DNA of 64,000 nt from Falciphora oryzae (GCA_000733355.1 JNVV01000014.1:248001-312000); one strand, 5' to 3'; counted from the first letter of the stretch, positions 34,708-47,434 are shown. The notes: generated by a model from the letters alone, not told the origin. Program-made: numbers and translations.

Positions 34708-36022
34708 CGCTGCGTAATACCCCGGCAAGGAACGAGTGTTGTGCTTCGGGGCGACCCAGTTGGGCATGTTGCCGACAACAATCTTGCTCGTGTCGGGCTG
34801 CGGAATCTTGCCCTGCTTGGTCGGAGCAGGTTTCGCGATGATCGGGACCAATGCCAGAGGCTAGGGCGTGAGCCCGGATATAACCGTCTCTTGTCGGCGG
34901 TCCCGTCGAGAGAACGATCAGGTGTCACTAGAGAAAGCTCCCGCCTTGCGCGGCTCTCGTTCTCTTGTTGCTTGGACTTGATGGTTAGAAAGGACCCAGA
35001 AACCAAATTCTGAGTGGCTGGAGTGGTTGCTCAGTAACTCAAGAGGAAACTTACCATGGAGAATCCTATCTTCAACCCGCATTGGGGAAGCTCCCGAGAA
35101 GGGCTTGGTGGGTTGGGTCTTTGGTGGATGCGCCGAGGGCAGAGTCTTGGTTATGGGCGCGCGCAAACAAGGCTGCGAGTGGACAGAGTGCAGCACGCTC
35201 GGAGCTCTGGACGCTAGGTTCGTCGAGTTGCATAGGTACAGAATGTCTGCCTTCCCCGCCTCGATGACATCTCGCTCTGACCGGCTCAAAGTAAGGTGAG
35301 CTTTGATTCCAGAGTCCCATCATAGTAGATGAAGGAAAGGCTGGCCGTCTGGGAGCCTACGTGATCATGCTAGAATATTGCGAAAGACGGCAGGTTGAAT
35401 TCTTGCATCGGGTTGGAGGTAGCTACCGGTCAATCTCCTGGTCGCAGGAGCGAGTAACACTTCTCACGTCTGGTCGGAGAGATTCGTCACTGCCGCTGGC
35501 GTTTGCCCGCGACGGTTGGGTGTAGAGTCGCTAGAAACAGCAGAAATCCGGAGTAGAGCATCTTTCTTCTATTCAAAAGATGGGTGGGTGTATGAGGAAC
35601 ACAGTTGTTTTGTTGCAGAAGGCTTGGGGCGGTATGATGTGGTATCCGGGCCAGTGTTGCCAGCACTAGAGTCCCAATGAGATATTGAGGTTCTGTTTAC
35701 CTCAGCTAGCCAAGACGTCCTTGCGGAAAGACGCAAAGAGCACGGACTTGGGTTGACTGACGTAAGCCAATAGGCCCATCAAACAACCGAGCTGGGATGC
35801 CGCACGGAAGCAGGTCCAAAACGTGGCTTTCCATTAGCTGGCATCTGCAACCTGTGCCATTTCTAGCTGGGAGCCCAGTGAATCATACAAATCTCTACGC
35901 AGTGCCCGCATCCTGTCTGACAGCTGGGAGTCATAAATGAGAAAGGCCCTTAGCTCGAGCGTCAGTTGCACCGCCGAAACACAACTTGAAGCTTGGTACG
36001 ACGTGAGGACGGCCATACCATC

Positions 36023-36053
<31 letters not shown>

Positions 36054-36871
36054 TCCTCGGAGTACCGAGCTAGCAATGAAGCTTGGCAGGCACCTGCGAC
36101 GTAGCTACAAGCGTATGGGTCGGTGGTTGGTGCTCACCTTGGTACCGGGGCACCTACCCCCCTCTAGCCGACCTCAGGGCGAGATTCCGGCCTTTGTGCT
36201 GCCTCCACCTTGCCTCGGTAGATCAGACATGGCAGGAAGATGCCGAGATGGACGTGCCGCTGCTGCTAAGAGCCTCGTGGCAACAGCTACCATACACGTT
36301 GGGGCAGGCACATCTACTCTCTGGAGATCAACGTCACTTGCCTCTGCCAAGCAAGACGTGAGCAGACATCCGGGTACCCAGAGGCAGGAGGGCGATGGGA
36401 GACACTGAGCTGCGTCAGTACCCCTTTCCCAACACGTCTGGGCTGGCTGCTGCAGTCCAGACCCCACCATTTTTATCACTTGGCTGCCGAGGCAGCAGCA
36501 GAGCAACCTGCACGTGGCATGATGGTACCCTCAACAAACAGCGGCACAGCTAGATCGGGAAGGAGTGTTCGCCTGTCTGTAAGTGAAGGGGCTGTCGTTC
36601 AAGCCCCCAGCCAACCCAAGCACCAGTACCGGCACCAGCACAGACAACTGAAACAAAACTAACGGCACTCCTCGTTGCAGCCAATACTTCTCTTCTTCAG
36701 ACGACACAACACCCACCATCCCATCTCAACCCAGTCTACACCTCGTGCGGATCGACAGCCTCCTCTACCTTCAAGCAAACATTCCCTCTCTAGCACCTCT
36801 GTTGCCTCCTTACCCGCGCTGTCCCTGCTGTCAAAGAAGCCTTCTCTTCCTACGCGCTCGTCTCCCTCAAG
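34708..36871. other. Intergenic, upstream of the two-domain CVNH-like gene
   Basis: Contains an A29 tract at 36023-36051. Immediately right of the gap a minus-strand frame reads VGNMPNWVAPKHNTRSLPG, coding-like but not assignable and cut by the gap. Nothing else is supported. Confidence 0.45.
36023..36051. repeat. A29 homopolymer
   Basis: Uninterrupted run of 29 A in intergenic DNA. Confidence 0.95.
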
Positions 36872-38499
36872 ATGCGTGTCTCCACGCTCCTCGTGCCTGC
36901 GGCCGCCCTCGCGGGAACCGCTCTCAGCATCAAGGCAACTCGCACCACTACTGACAGCTGCGCGAAGCCATCTCCAGCAGCCACTAGCACCTCCTCTTGG
37001 ACGCCTGGCTACCCTACCTTTGATCAGCCATGCCTCCCTCAGACCGTGATTCCGCAACAGGGCCTTGTCCCCAGGGTCCCCGTCCCGGGCGACTGGGCCA
37101 TTGGCTACATGTCGACCTGCCGCAACTGCTCGCTCACTGTCACGGATCCCAGGGAGCACAGAGACACCCTTCTCACCTGCATGTGCCTCAACGGTCATCC
37201 CGAGTGCCCAGAGTCAATGAACAGCGCCGTCTACGTCAAGTCTCAGCTCGACCTGAACGCACACTTCGGCAATGATGCGGGACACCTGACTGTAAGCATT
37301 TTTGCTTCCTCTCTCCTCTGTGCCTCTTTCTTCTCTTCCGTTTATCTCCCAAACACTCCACGTTTCCATCTTCGTCCGGCTCCCGACAACATTTGGCACG
37401 CCTTGCTGACGTGGTCCCTGCCACAGTTCGGCGACAACAACTTCTTGTACACTTGCGAAGCTTGCAACCTCACCTGCGGCTACTGGTACTTCTGCGAGTG
37501 CTCCTATGGCGATGGAACGCACTACAGTTCTGTCAACCTCGACTTGTACTTCTGGGCTCCCCACGGCGTTCTGCAGCGTCGACCGGTCAACTACCTGCCC
37601 CCTAGTCCCGTTGTCCCCTCGCTCGACGCCGCCGATCCTGAAGGCCTTGGTCGTCCCCCAGTCGTCCCTGATGGTCCTGACGGCACCTGGAAGCTGAAGC
37701 ATGTCCGCCGGTCCGCTTCTGGCCCTTCGCAAACACTCGAGACTGCCACAACCACACCCCTGGTGACTGTCATGCTCGTCGCGTCCACTCCCACTTCAAC
37801 ATCGTCGTCCAGGCCGAGGTCCACGACTACCATTGCTGCACCTAGCATCACACTGGACAGCACCGGTTACACCTCGTACATTCGGACGCCTGAGGCCAAC
37901 CGGGAAGCAACAATGGTGCTAGAGGCAGCCAACGACCAGCTGACCGGAAGCCACGAACTCCGCCGGGCCAACGATGACGGTTTCAGCGAGAAGTGCAGCT
38001 TCTGTCATATGGAAAACCAGGCCTTTGCAGTGGAAGACAACTATTCCGGCTCGTACCTGCTGTGCTACTGCCCTCCCTTGTCCAAGCATGGCATCCTAAC
38101 GGTGATCGACCTGAACCGGCACATCGGCAACGATGACGGCCGCCTCGTTGTAAGTCCTTAGCTGCGAGTCGAATACCGACTAATTAATGGCCACTACACG
38201 TCCTCCCTTGCCCTTCCCAAGCCACAGTTCCCATTGTTTCCACCTCATCCCAGACTTGACGTCCACAATCCCATTACGGATCCAGGTACTGACCTTCGTT
38301 TCTTCACAATCGCCAGTGGGACTCATCGGACTACCAGGCCAGCTGCTCCGACTTCGGCCTCGACCGCGGCATCTACACCGCAACCTGCGCCAGCAAGCAC
38401 AAGGGCGCGGTCGAGGCCAAGATCGACCTGGATGAGTACATACAGGTCTGTGCGGGCAAGCTGCTGCCCGCCGACGAGCCCTGCTGCTCGTCAGTGTGA
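36872..38499 (+). CDS. Secreted protein with two cyanovirin-N-like domains
   Basis: Three exons (36872..37291, 37427..38149, 38317..38499) with introns of 135 and 167 bp give 441 aa. Residues 1-19 (MRVSTLLVPAAALAGTALS) are a signal peptide. The first CVNH-like domain spans roughly residues 83-195: CRNC opens it, QLDLNAHFGNDAGHLT ends its first half, and after the intron FGDNNFLYTC starts the second half. The second domain spans about 372-435: CSFC, VIDLNRHIGNDDGRLV, intron, WDSSDYQASC, AKIDLDEYI. A Ser/Thr-rich linker (about 270-335) separates them. Both introns are phase 0 and fall at the same domain position as in the gene at 28732, so the three domains descend from one intron-containing ancestor (inference). 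The CxxC and CxC pairs are shared by all three. The protein ends DEPCCSSV. Glycan binding is plausible but not shown. Confidence 0.85.
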
Positions 38500-38592
38500 G
38501 GCGGCGGCGGCGGCAACGGCGGCAGTGGCGGCGGCGGTGGCGGCGGCGGTGGCGGCGGCGGTCCTCCCCTCCCCTCCCTCTCTCCCTCTTAG
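38500..38592 (+). repeat. GGC/GGT repeat, in frame after the stop codon
   Basis: Right after the TGA of the two-domain CVNH-like gene the same frame continues with GGC and GGT codons (about 20 Gly interrupted by one Asn and one Ser), then PPLPSLSPS and a TAG at 38590-38592. It is either a 3'-untranslated microsatellite or a readthrough tail. Confidence 0.7.
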
Positions 38593-39600
38593 CTTTTTTG
38601 GTAGCAGATAGATTGGCCAATGCTGGCCCAGAAAAGGCAGCATTAGTATTTTTAGCCACAGAATCCAAAGTCTGCATTTTTTGGTAAACCTGGCCAGTGA
38701 TGTCGTGTTCTCCTGGTGCCTCCACATCATGCCTTCACTTTGTCCAAAAGGTATTACAAATTCCTTTGGCAATCGTGCACCAGGGGTCACTTTCTGTGCA
38801 GCCCAGCACAGGTCGTATCAATCAATGGTCGTCATATGTGTTGTCAAGACGTGCACTGATCGCCGGGCTCTCACCATCAGCGCCTTGGCTATACCCCGCC
38901 ATGTCGCCCAATTTTGGCATGGAATTCTCTCAGTAGTCAACGACTCTTCATAGCAGCACTTCCAAGCAGCTACGACCTCTAACTTCTATCGCCCACTGAG
39001 TTGCTCCTAGTCAACGCCAGGCTTGTGGCCCTGGGCTTGGCCCCGGCTGTCCATTGACCGACAAAAGCTAGGATGGCATCTATTCAGCACCGTTGGACAA
39101 GCCTGTCCGTTCTCTGTCCCTTCTTCTGTCTCTTGATTCATCTAGGGTGATTCTGGCAACACTCGGTACTGCTGTCATAACGTAATCTAAACACTAAAAA
39201 CGGCATCAATGTGAGAATAGAAAGTCACTGCCATGTTGTTTGCACAAGTTGATTTAAAAATAGGAATATAATTATCTTAACGCCTTAACTCCGCTCCAGC
39301 CCCTAGTAGTGTGGTGGTTTATGCCGCCTATAAACGCATGCTCGGACGCCTCGCTATCAACCTAGAATTGCTGGGCAGTCAGGGGCTCCCAAACTCCGAT
39401 AAAATGAGTATGTGATGACACTGGCAACATGCTGCTCACGGCTAGCATGCCCATTGCGAAAATAAAAACGCTCCGGAACGCCAAATGATGAGGTAAGATA
39501 CCTATCCAGAACCCATCAGGCAAAAAAGATGTCGAAACAAGGGCCGGCCACCAGGCATTTCTTCTCCGTGGTTCTCGGCAGGTGACAGTTAGCGGACAGC
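38593..39600. other. Intergenic between convergent genes
   Basis: 3' flanks of the two-domain CVNH-like gene and of the hydrolase gene. Nothing recognisable. Confidence 0.55.
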
Positions 39601-41202
39601 TCAGCGAGCGGTCTTGTCAAAGTACTCGCAGCCGAGCTCCTTGAACACGGCGATCAGCCTGTCGGGCGCGGCGCGGATCGCGTTGTGGCGCAGGCCGCTC
39701 GAGCGCTCGAGCTCCTTGGACCGCACCGAGGGCCCGACCAGGTTGGTGGCGTGGACGGCCAGCTCGGCGTTGACGAACATGTCGGTCGGGTAGACGGCCG
39801 AGTAGATGGGCACCTTGTTGGCCTTGAGCCGGCCCAGGTCCCACATGTCCTCGGTCTGGCCCGCGCGCGCCAGCTTCTCGGCGAAGGCGACGCCGCCGAG
39901 CCGGCGCAGGTCCGCGTAGTCCTCGGCGTGCTCGGGCATGAAGGCCTCGCCCAGGAAGTAGAAGGGCTGCTTCTGTGCCGCCAGCGCGTCGAGCTCCGCC
40001 GGCGTCCGCGCCGAGAGCCAGGCGTACCGCTCGCGGTGCCGGCCCTCGTCGCGCACCTTCTTGGCGCTCCAGAGGGACCGGCCGCCCTGGGTGGCGACGT
40101 AGCACTGCGTCTCGTGCTCGACGGCGTAGATGAGGCGCTTGTTGAAGGTGTGCGTGTCGACGGCGTCGAAGACGGTCACGGGCTCGCCCTTGGCGTCCTT
40201 GCCCAGCACGACGCTGGCCGCGCTCTGCTTCCCGCCGTTCTCCAGGAGCGCCTTGTCGATCGTCAGCAGCTTGGCGTACACCTCGCTCGCTCCGCCCGGC
40301 GCCCCGAGGGTGCGGCCCATGCTGGCGAAGGTGGCCAGGCTCAGGCTGTTCCCGCGGGCGTTCCGGCCGGGGCACGCCAGGATGGCCTTGGCGATGCGCA
40401 GGACGAGAGTCCGGGGATCCTCTTTACTGCCGGAGCGGATCGACGGGTCGTTGTAGAACGCGTCGTTGTCCTCGGCGACCGAGTCGAACAGCCGGCTGTA
40501 CACCTGCTCGGGGGTCGAGCCGATGGGCGGCATGCCGCCCGTGAGCAGGCAGCCGCGCACGCTGAGCGGGTACCGCTGCGCGTAGAGCATGGCGACCCAG
40601 CCGCCGTACGACTGGCCCAGCAGGACGAACCTGTCGTCGACGACGGCCTTGCTCGTCTTCTGGTCCGCGGCGAGGTACAGACGCACCGCCTCGAGGTCGC
40701 GCACGATGTTGCCCTGGCGCGTATCCTGGAAGGCACGCACCGCCTCGCTGTCACAGTCCTTGCTGCCGGCTTGCAGCTTCTGAAGCCTGGCTAGATCCAG
40801 CCTCTCGCTGCCGCCTGTGCCCCGGTAGTCGAGGAGGAGCAGCTGGAAGCCGTTCTTCACGACGTGATCCGTCAGGACCTCGTGGCGGTCCTCCTGCTGC
40901 GCCGAGCCTGGTCCGCCGCAGAGGTAGACGAAGGTGGGCAGCCGCTCAAAGTCGGACAGCTTGCGTCCCTTGGCTCCGGTGTCCGGTGCCTTCTTTTCGC
41001 GGATGATGTCGGCATGGAGGGTGGACTTGGCGCTCTCGCCGCCACCGTGCTGCTTGCTGTAGTCGCGAGGGACACGGAAGAGAAACTCGTGCTTCTGCAA
41101 GGACGGCCGTCCCGGCATGTCCGCCACTGGCTTCTCCTCCAGGAGCTCCGCAGCTCCCACCTTGCAGTTTTGGGCAAGGTACGGGTCGCTGTTGCTGGAC
41201 AT
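39601..41202 (-). CDS. Proline iminopeptidase-like alpha/beta hydrolase (S33 family)
   Basis: Serine hydrolase expected to release N-terminal proline from peptides, or to act on a related substrate. Single exon, 533 aa from the ATG at 41202. The oxyanion-hole motif is LCGGPGSA (GGPG at about 96-99), the strand-turn LDYRGTGGS is at 124-132, and the nucleophile elbow GQSYGG places Ser at 198. The other triad members are probably Asp474 (VYPTDMFVN) and His506 (GLRHNAIRA). The cap region between about 220 and 460 is typical of S33 iminopeptidases. The frame stays open upstream with in-frame ATGs at 41295 and further; the intervening 31 residues are basic and low-complexity, so 41202 is preferred but 41295 is possible. 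No signal peptide is seen from 41202, so it is likely cytosolic. Confidence 0.9.
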   Translation of the reverse strand: MSSNSDPYLAQNCKVGAAELLEEKPVADMPGRPSLQKHEFLFRVPRDYSKQHGGGESAKSTLHADIIREKKAPDTGAKGRKLSDFERLPTFVYLCGGPGSAQQEDRHEVLTDHVVKNGFQLLLLDYRGTGGSERLDLARLQKLQAGSKDCDSEAVRAFQDTRQGNIVRDLEAVRLYLAADQKTSKAVVDDRFVLLGQSYGGWVAMLYAQRYPLSVRGCLLTGGMPPIGSTPEQVYSRLFDSVAEDNDAFYNDPSIRSGSKEDPRTLVLRIAKAILACPGRNARGNSLSLATFASMGRTLGAPGGASEVYAKLLTIDKALLENGGKQSAASVVLGKDAKGEPVTVFDAVDTHTFNKRLIYAVEHETQCYVATQGGRSLWSAKKVRDEGRHRERYAWLSARTPAELDALAAQKQPFYFLGEAFMPEHAEDYADLRRLGGVAFAEKLARAGQTEDMWDLGRLKANKVPIYSAVYPTDMFVNAELAVHATNLVGPSVRSKELERSSGLRHNAIRAAPDRLIAVFKELGCEYFDKTAR

Positions 41203-42110
41203 CTTTGCCAGGTCTTTCGTTGCTGGTGATCTTGCAGTCGTTTTTCTTCTCCGTGCTCGTCTCTCGCCGTTCTGGTGCTGTTGCGTGACCGCCATCTTCG
41301 CTTTCTGAGGCCTCTGCCTCGCCTGCCCTGCATATTTGTACTCGGGGCGCCGGTGGGCAGACCACGACACGAATAAAGGAGATGACAGTTGCCATGTTGC
41401 CGTCAATGGGTCAACAGGCCCTTTGCATAGGATCGCCATGGTGGGCAAACAGGAGGAGATATGATAGAGTGAATACTGGAGGGCGGCCGGGGACAAAGAC
41501 GACAGCAAGCATGAATGGGTATGTGTGCTGGACACCGAAGGACTTGTCATGGGAGGGAACAAAGAGAGTGATAAAGACAAAGTCGACGGCCGCGGCGTCG
41601 ACGGGTAGACGAGGCGGACGGATGCCAAGGGCCGGCGGCACAAAGGAGAGAGGCGGCACGGCCTGCTTTATGGTCCCGGGCCTCCTTTGTGTGGCCACGA
41701 CTCACGTCTCGGGCCATGGTCGGGTCTCGGTGAACTCTAGCGGCAGCGCGGAGAGTCAGCTTTAGCTTTTTGGATGAGACGGATCTTCCGCAGGAGTGGG
41801 AGCAGAGGGCACGGCAGCAGAGCCGGGCATGCAAGGGCCAGCGGGCACCGGGCGGCCGGTGGCCCCAACAGGCATCCAGGGAGGGCGTGGAAGAGGTGTG
41901 TGGGGAGGGAACCGACAAAAGGGGGTGACATGTCGTTACCGCCTCCCGGGAGGGCCGCCTGATTCGCTCGTGGCAGGGGCGCCGAAAGGGCGGAGGAAGG
42001 GTGAGCAGGAGATGGTAGCATTGTATCGGGGCGCACGACATAATTGCCGGACGTAGGTAGGCTAGGCTGGCTGATCGGGGTGTGCTGCTGTGCGTGGGTG
42101 TGGATGTGGA

Positions 42111-42136
42111 TTTTTTTTTTTTTTTTTTTTTTTTTT
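42111..42136. repeat. T26 homopolymer
   Basis: Run of 26 T, directly followed by CTTTCTTTC-type pyrimidine sequence. Confidence 0.95.
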
Positions 42137-43667
42137 CTTTCTTTCTTGCTCCCTCCCCTTGTGAAAAGCGAGCGAAATTAGCCCAGCGAGTCTCAATGGC
42201 TGCGTGCCACGGCTGGGGGCTCGCCGTGCCGGGCAGCGTCGAATGAAAACAGGGCCCAGCACGGGGCACGCGCTCGCCAAAAAAGCCACTGCGCTGAACG
42301 CCTCCCCCACTCCCCTAGCGACCGGTGTACTCCCCAACCCTGGGTTTTTTTCACGACCGTTGAAGGGTCTGTCTGGGGTTCAGGTTGCTACCAACACACA
42401 GTGCGTACCAGACACTCCTGTCTCCGTCAGCCAGATGCAACAAAGGGGAAGCTCGGCAGTCACATGGTCCCAATGGCGCAGCAAGGCTCTGCTGCCTACC
42501 GCTGCTTTGCTGCCACATACCGCCGGGTCGCCAAAGACGGCGGCGGGGAAGGTGAGGAGAGGTCTCGAGCTGGTGCGGTCTGCACTGGTCTTTTGGTCGA
42601 CGACCGCTCCGGATCGCATATCGGTCGTCTGTTCCCCCAGACACTATCGCCGCCGGCAGCCTGGCTAGCCTCGTTGACACGCATCCATCTGCGCCCTAGG
42701 TCTAGTGGGTTCCCGTTAGTGGATTTCCGCCATGCTCGCGCATCAGCCAGGGCTCGCAAATCTCCCCACCACGCAGCACGCTTGACCTCCAAAAAATGGA
42801 GAGGACGAGACCTTGGTTGACGCGTCGGGCGACATGCACCCAGTCCCCAAAAGGGACCAAAGCCGTGCCGTGTCTTGGCCCAGCAGGCACGTATACCTGC
42901 CCGTATGTTATCTGGTGGTCGTCCGGATGAAGGGAGGCAGGTGGATGCGGTTGGCTGCTCTGGGCTGCGTCCGCCCAAGCTCCCAAGATCTCCGTCTCCC
43001 CGTCCTCTCCCGCGCACAGCATGGATGGTTGACGGCGCTAGGAGGGATGTAACGGAGTGCCTTCCCCGGTTCAACCCCAGCACGAGGTAAAAAATAACAA
43101 AACGAAAACGCCACTATCCCATCCTGCCCCAGCCAAACCGCCTGCAGCTCATGCGTGGTCCTTCTCTCCACCTTGCGGCCCTGTCTCCCTGCCCTCGCCG
43201 CTGGCTGGCTTGGGCGCTTGGGAGGCTGGGGTGAGGTCTGGGATTTGGTCGCACGTCTCTCCGCTCGCCGTCTCCTGGCGCGCGGCGTCTGTCTTGGCCC
43301 CCGGCCCTCGGTGGGGTGCTCGCTTTCGGCATCACCCGAGGGGACCCAACCGGTGAGCCGCAGCCGATCGACGAAACGCCCCCTTTTTATGCCTATCATT
43401 CCATCTCGTGGCTGATTGGGCGGTCCTCAACGCTCCCCCTTCGGCTCAGCGCACGGGTGAAATTTGGATGGCATCTTGACAGGAGCCCCACCTTTTTTTT
43501 TTTTTTTTCACCTCTTTTCTTTCTTCGTTTTCTTCGCATTGGAGGGTAAAGAGAGTCGGACATGCGAACAGGCAGTCCCTTCTTGATATCCATCACTTGT
43601 CAACGAAGCCGACGCGCCGTCATCGGCACTATCCCTCCCCTAGGAGGCCGATAGGTAGCCTTCTTGC

Positions 43668-43695
43668 TTTTTTTCTTTTCTTTTTTTTTTTTTTT
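43668..43695. repeat. Pyrimidine tract
   Basis: T-rich tract with two C interruptions, ending in an uninterrupted run of 15 T. Confidence 0.9.
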
Positions 43696-44166
43696 GCTGC
43701 TCCCCGCCCGCCCTATTTCAGCGGACGATGCGTTATTCACTGCTCCCTCGTTTCTTGTTTTGGCCCGACATTTCCAAGGACCTGGGTCTTACTTGCGGCC
43801 GGCTAAAAGCCAGATGCACAAGGCCCACGCATTCTCACTGCTTATCTGTGGGGGAGCGAGTTGACAGCGGGCCTAGGCTAAAAAGGATGCTGCAAGAAAC
43901 CTGACGACGAACGCCGGTTCGTGAAAACGTTGCCTGTGAGCCTGTCTCCCCAGCATAGATTGCCCTGCTCTGCAAGCCGCGCGCCGCATGTCAGTAATCC
44001 GCTAGCATGCAATTGGTAAAGGATCGTCGCGTGCTGGGACATGCGGGAAGCGCATCAGAATGATCAGGTGCCCCCATCCGCATGCATGATGCAGGTGTGT
44101 TGGCGTAACGAAGCGCGATGGCTTGACTGTGGCAGAGAGCGGGCGACTGTGCTTTTCTTGCTGCCG

Positions 44167-44190
44167 CTGCTGCTGCTGCTGCTGCTGCTG
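44167..44190. repeat. (CTG)8 microsatellite
   Basis: Eight CTG units; the reverse strand would encode poly-Ala or poly-Gln depending on frame, but no gene is supported here. Confidence 0.9.
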
Positions 44191-47100
44191 CGCGGCGTCG
44201 AGTAGGATCCTGGAGCCACGGCTCATGCTGCCGGTTGTGGTGAAGATCGATAGAGGCGGGATCAACACCAGAAAAGGAAGGGAAGCCATCCAATGCCACC
44301 ACACACCTCCAACGTCACTAATAACTGCCTCGTGGCACTTGCATGCATCAAAAAAGAGGAGAACTCAACGCCGCACGGGTAGGAGAACCAAATAAAGGTA
44401 AAGTTCGCAGGAACAAGAGAAGGTGATTGGCAAGGGAGCGGTGGCGCCGCAAATCTCACATGTCTCAAAACTTGGCGGCTCGCACGAAAAGACGAAAGAT
44501 CAATAATGGCCAACTAGATGGTCCAATTGCTGTGGTCGGTCCGGCAGTCAGCCACCGAGGCTATTGGGCCTGTGGGCCGCCAAAAACGGCAGCCAGGTTA
44601 GCCCGGTGATGGGGCACGCTAACATTGACGCCCGCCTGGTCGAATCCGGCAACTGGCTCGGATAGCTCGTGCACTAGACGGCGCTGAACTCCAGCTAGCC
44701 TAGGTCCCCCAGCTTTTGCAAAAAGAACCCGGTCTAGCCGCCGTGAACGGCTTCAGAGTAAAACTCGGGCATGGAAAGAGGAGAACCCGGCAGCCCCATA
44801 TCACCAACCCCGCGACGTGCCACGGCGCGACCTCAGCCGCAACCTGGGCCAAGCCAGAGTCCACAGAAGGGCCAGACGCATCCTCGAGCACTTCAATCTC
44901 CGCTGGCGCCGCAAGGGTGCGACGTCCCTGGAATATGTGCCACTGAGGGTCCGACCTTCCTCCACACACGGCACGGCCGGTCTACCCGCCTCTCCGCCGC
45001 CCCACGGATTTTGTCCAGTGGACAGGCCTGGTCCTTTTGTTCACATCTCCTATCGATGGATGTGGGAGGGAGGGAGTACCCACGCCCGCTGCTACACCCC
45101 TCAAGGGGCGGTGGGGAAAATACGCCGCTTCGTCCGTACTCGGCCGTGACCCATTGGTCGGGAATAAGTTCGAGAATTATTGCTGGCGGCGCAGTAGGAG
45201 AAAAGGATCTGGGAGAACAGCCAGTGCCGGGAGACGCGATTACCGACAGAGTGGTAGCGGATGACGTTGCAAATCGAGAATGACATGATGACTGTGCATG
45301 ATCCCTCCCGCACGCCATATCGCCCCCATTTTTTCCTTCTCGGCCATCCACGCTACGACGCTAGGTGGCACCGAGGCCGGTCAGAGGCTGCCAACGAAGA
45401 CGTGAACAGCCAATGACAGCGGTACCAAGACCTACACCTGGCCGCCCGGATATTACGATAGGGTAATCCATCAAAAAAAAGCGAAGACGACAGGCCATGG
45501 GTGAGGAGGGGGAAAGAAGCAAGAAAGCAAATCCAGTCGTTTGTTGCCCACTCGGAAAGGCCACACCACAGGCTCCATATAGCTACCTAGGTAGATGGTG
45601 CTCCACATCGCACACGCCACCACAAGCGCCCATCCCAGAGGCACCACAAGTCGCAGCACAGGGTCCCTCGATAAGGGAGACCGGTGTGGAGGAGGGAGGG
45701 TGTCCCAGACCCAGACTCGAAGCACACACGGTTCATTACCACCTTCCCGTGGTGGGCGACGGCTATTTACCACACGTCTGCCTGGTACTTCCCGCGCCGC
45801 TTAGCGTGGCGCAAGGATGAGGCGAGGGGAGGGAATGTCGGCGTAGAAGGAGACCAAAGAGGCGGCCGGCAGCACAGCAAGTTACCTAAGTATCCGGCTA
45901 AGGAATGCCTTCTTCTTGCCCGGTTCGCCGCTAGCCGCGTCTGCTCACCGACCTGCGGTTAACAAGTCAAAAGTACCCAAGCAGAAAAGGGAAAAATCAC
46001 GAGATGCTCAAGCAACCTGCCTTTTCCCGCCTCTTCCATAGCGTCGAGGCGAGGGGGCATGGGCCCCTCGAGAAGCTGCCTGTGTAGCCAGCATTCGGGA
46101 CCCCGCCGCAACCGAGCCTCTCGTCGCCGCGAACCACGTCTGCAACCAGGCACAGCAGCAGCGCCATCGCTGTTGCACAATGCCAAGTAAGGCAGCGGCC
46201 GGCCAAGCATGGAAGATATGTGACACCCGAGGTTGCGGCTTCGCCCCTCCCCTCCTCCACCTCGGTGCCACCACGGGTAAGCCCAGAAGACCATCCGGTG
46301 AGGCAGGGCAGGGGGGTCTTTGCATGTGAAGCCATCGTGATGAATAATTTCAACCCACCTCTTTCTTTTCCTGGTACGCCCTGCGGCGGTTAAATTAACC
46401 CCCACGGCTGCACGAACAAGCAACCTGCAGCGGACACCTGGAGCTCCCCCGTTTCGAGGGCTGAAACGCCACACCGCGGGTTTTTCTCGGCCAGATGTAT
46501 GGACAACACACGAGCAGTTCTGCAGGGGAAAGGTGACGTGTTTGTTTGAGCTGGGACAAAGACATGCTCGCAGGGCGCTCCTTGTAGCTAGGAAAGACAA
46601 AGTCGCGGTGGAACTTGCAGGCTATCTGAATTTTCGCGGGGAAGAAATAGTTCCTAGATGCAGAGACGACTGCGCGGAAATATCACGACGGCCAACCATG
46701 AGAATTCGCAGTGCGATTTTCACCGTGCATACATCGATAGCCCCACCTCCTTTCCATGCTCAATCCTCCATAAGGCAACCAAAACCTTCCAAGCTCCCAC
46801 CGCATATCCTTTCTCCCGACCAGCATGAGGCCCGTGTCACCTCTAAGCACAGCCCTGTCCGTCCCATCCGAACGGTAGTCCGTGACGAGTAGAGCTTTCC
46901 CGTTTTGTTTCCTTGCATCCTCGAAACATTATAACCATGCAGAACAACAGGTTTGATGCACTCGGCGTGAAAGAATGAAAGGTGAGATGTGGCAATGTGC
47001 GGAGAACCGGAGAATCAAGGTTTGAAACTCGAAGACACATTCCTGCGAGGGGGAATGCCCCGAATTCAAGAGCTGTAGTCTCATGCCGGCTTCGGCTCCC

Positions 47101-47434
47101 GTTCTCGATCTGTCATACCCACCCGCATGCCCGCTCCTGGATCGTCCGGAACTCACGGCGATTCCCGCTGTTCAAAGCCGAAACGTGCACTTTTAGGTCA
47201 CACTCAGAGCTGAATTTCGCGGCATTGATAATATTTTGATGGAGACTGCAGTAGGCTAAAGATTCTGATGACTATCCTAGGCACCTGGCCACCCGTAGGT
47301 GGCACCTATGATCATAGATGGTAGCCTTCTCTCTCCCATATGAATTCTGTAGTGTTGAGTTAGGTGAGAAATGGAAGGGAGTAGCCGAGAGCGGACCCAC
47401 CACCCACCCGCCTTGTGGGACTCAGCCCCCCTCA

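Larger units (their letters stand above)
41203..47431. other. Gene-poor 6.2-kb stretch
   Basis: No frame on either strand has a family motif plus a usable start or splice structure. It contains pyrimidine homopolymers (42111-42136, 43494-43508, 43668-43695) and a CTG repeat (44167-44190). The left part is presumably the promoter and leader of the hydrolase gene. A non-coding RNA or an unrecognised lineage-specific gene cannot be excluded. Confidence 0.45.

Noticed and set aside
39685..40794. 369-residue plus-strand open frame
   Set aside because: Antisense shadow of the proline iminopeptidase-like gene, caused by its GC-rich third positions.
43991..44304. Minus-strand frames with poly-Ala or poly-Gln
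   Set aside because: They are translations of the (CTG)8 microsatellite with no supporting motif or splice sites.
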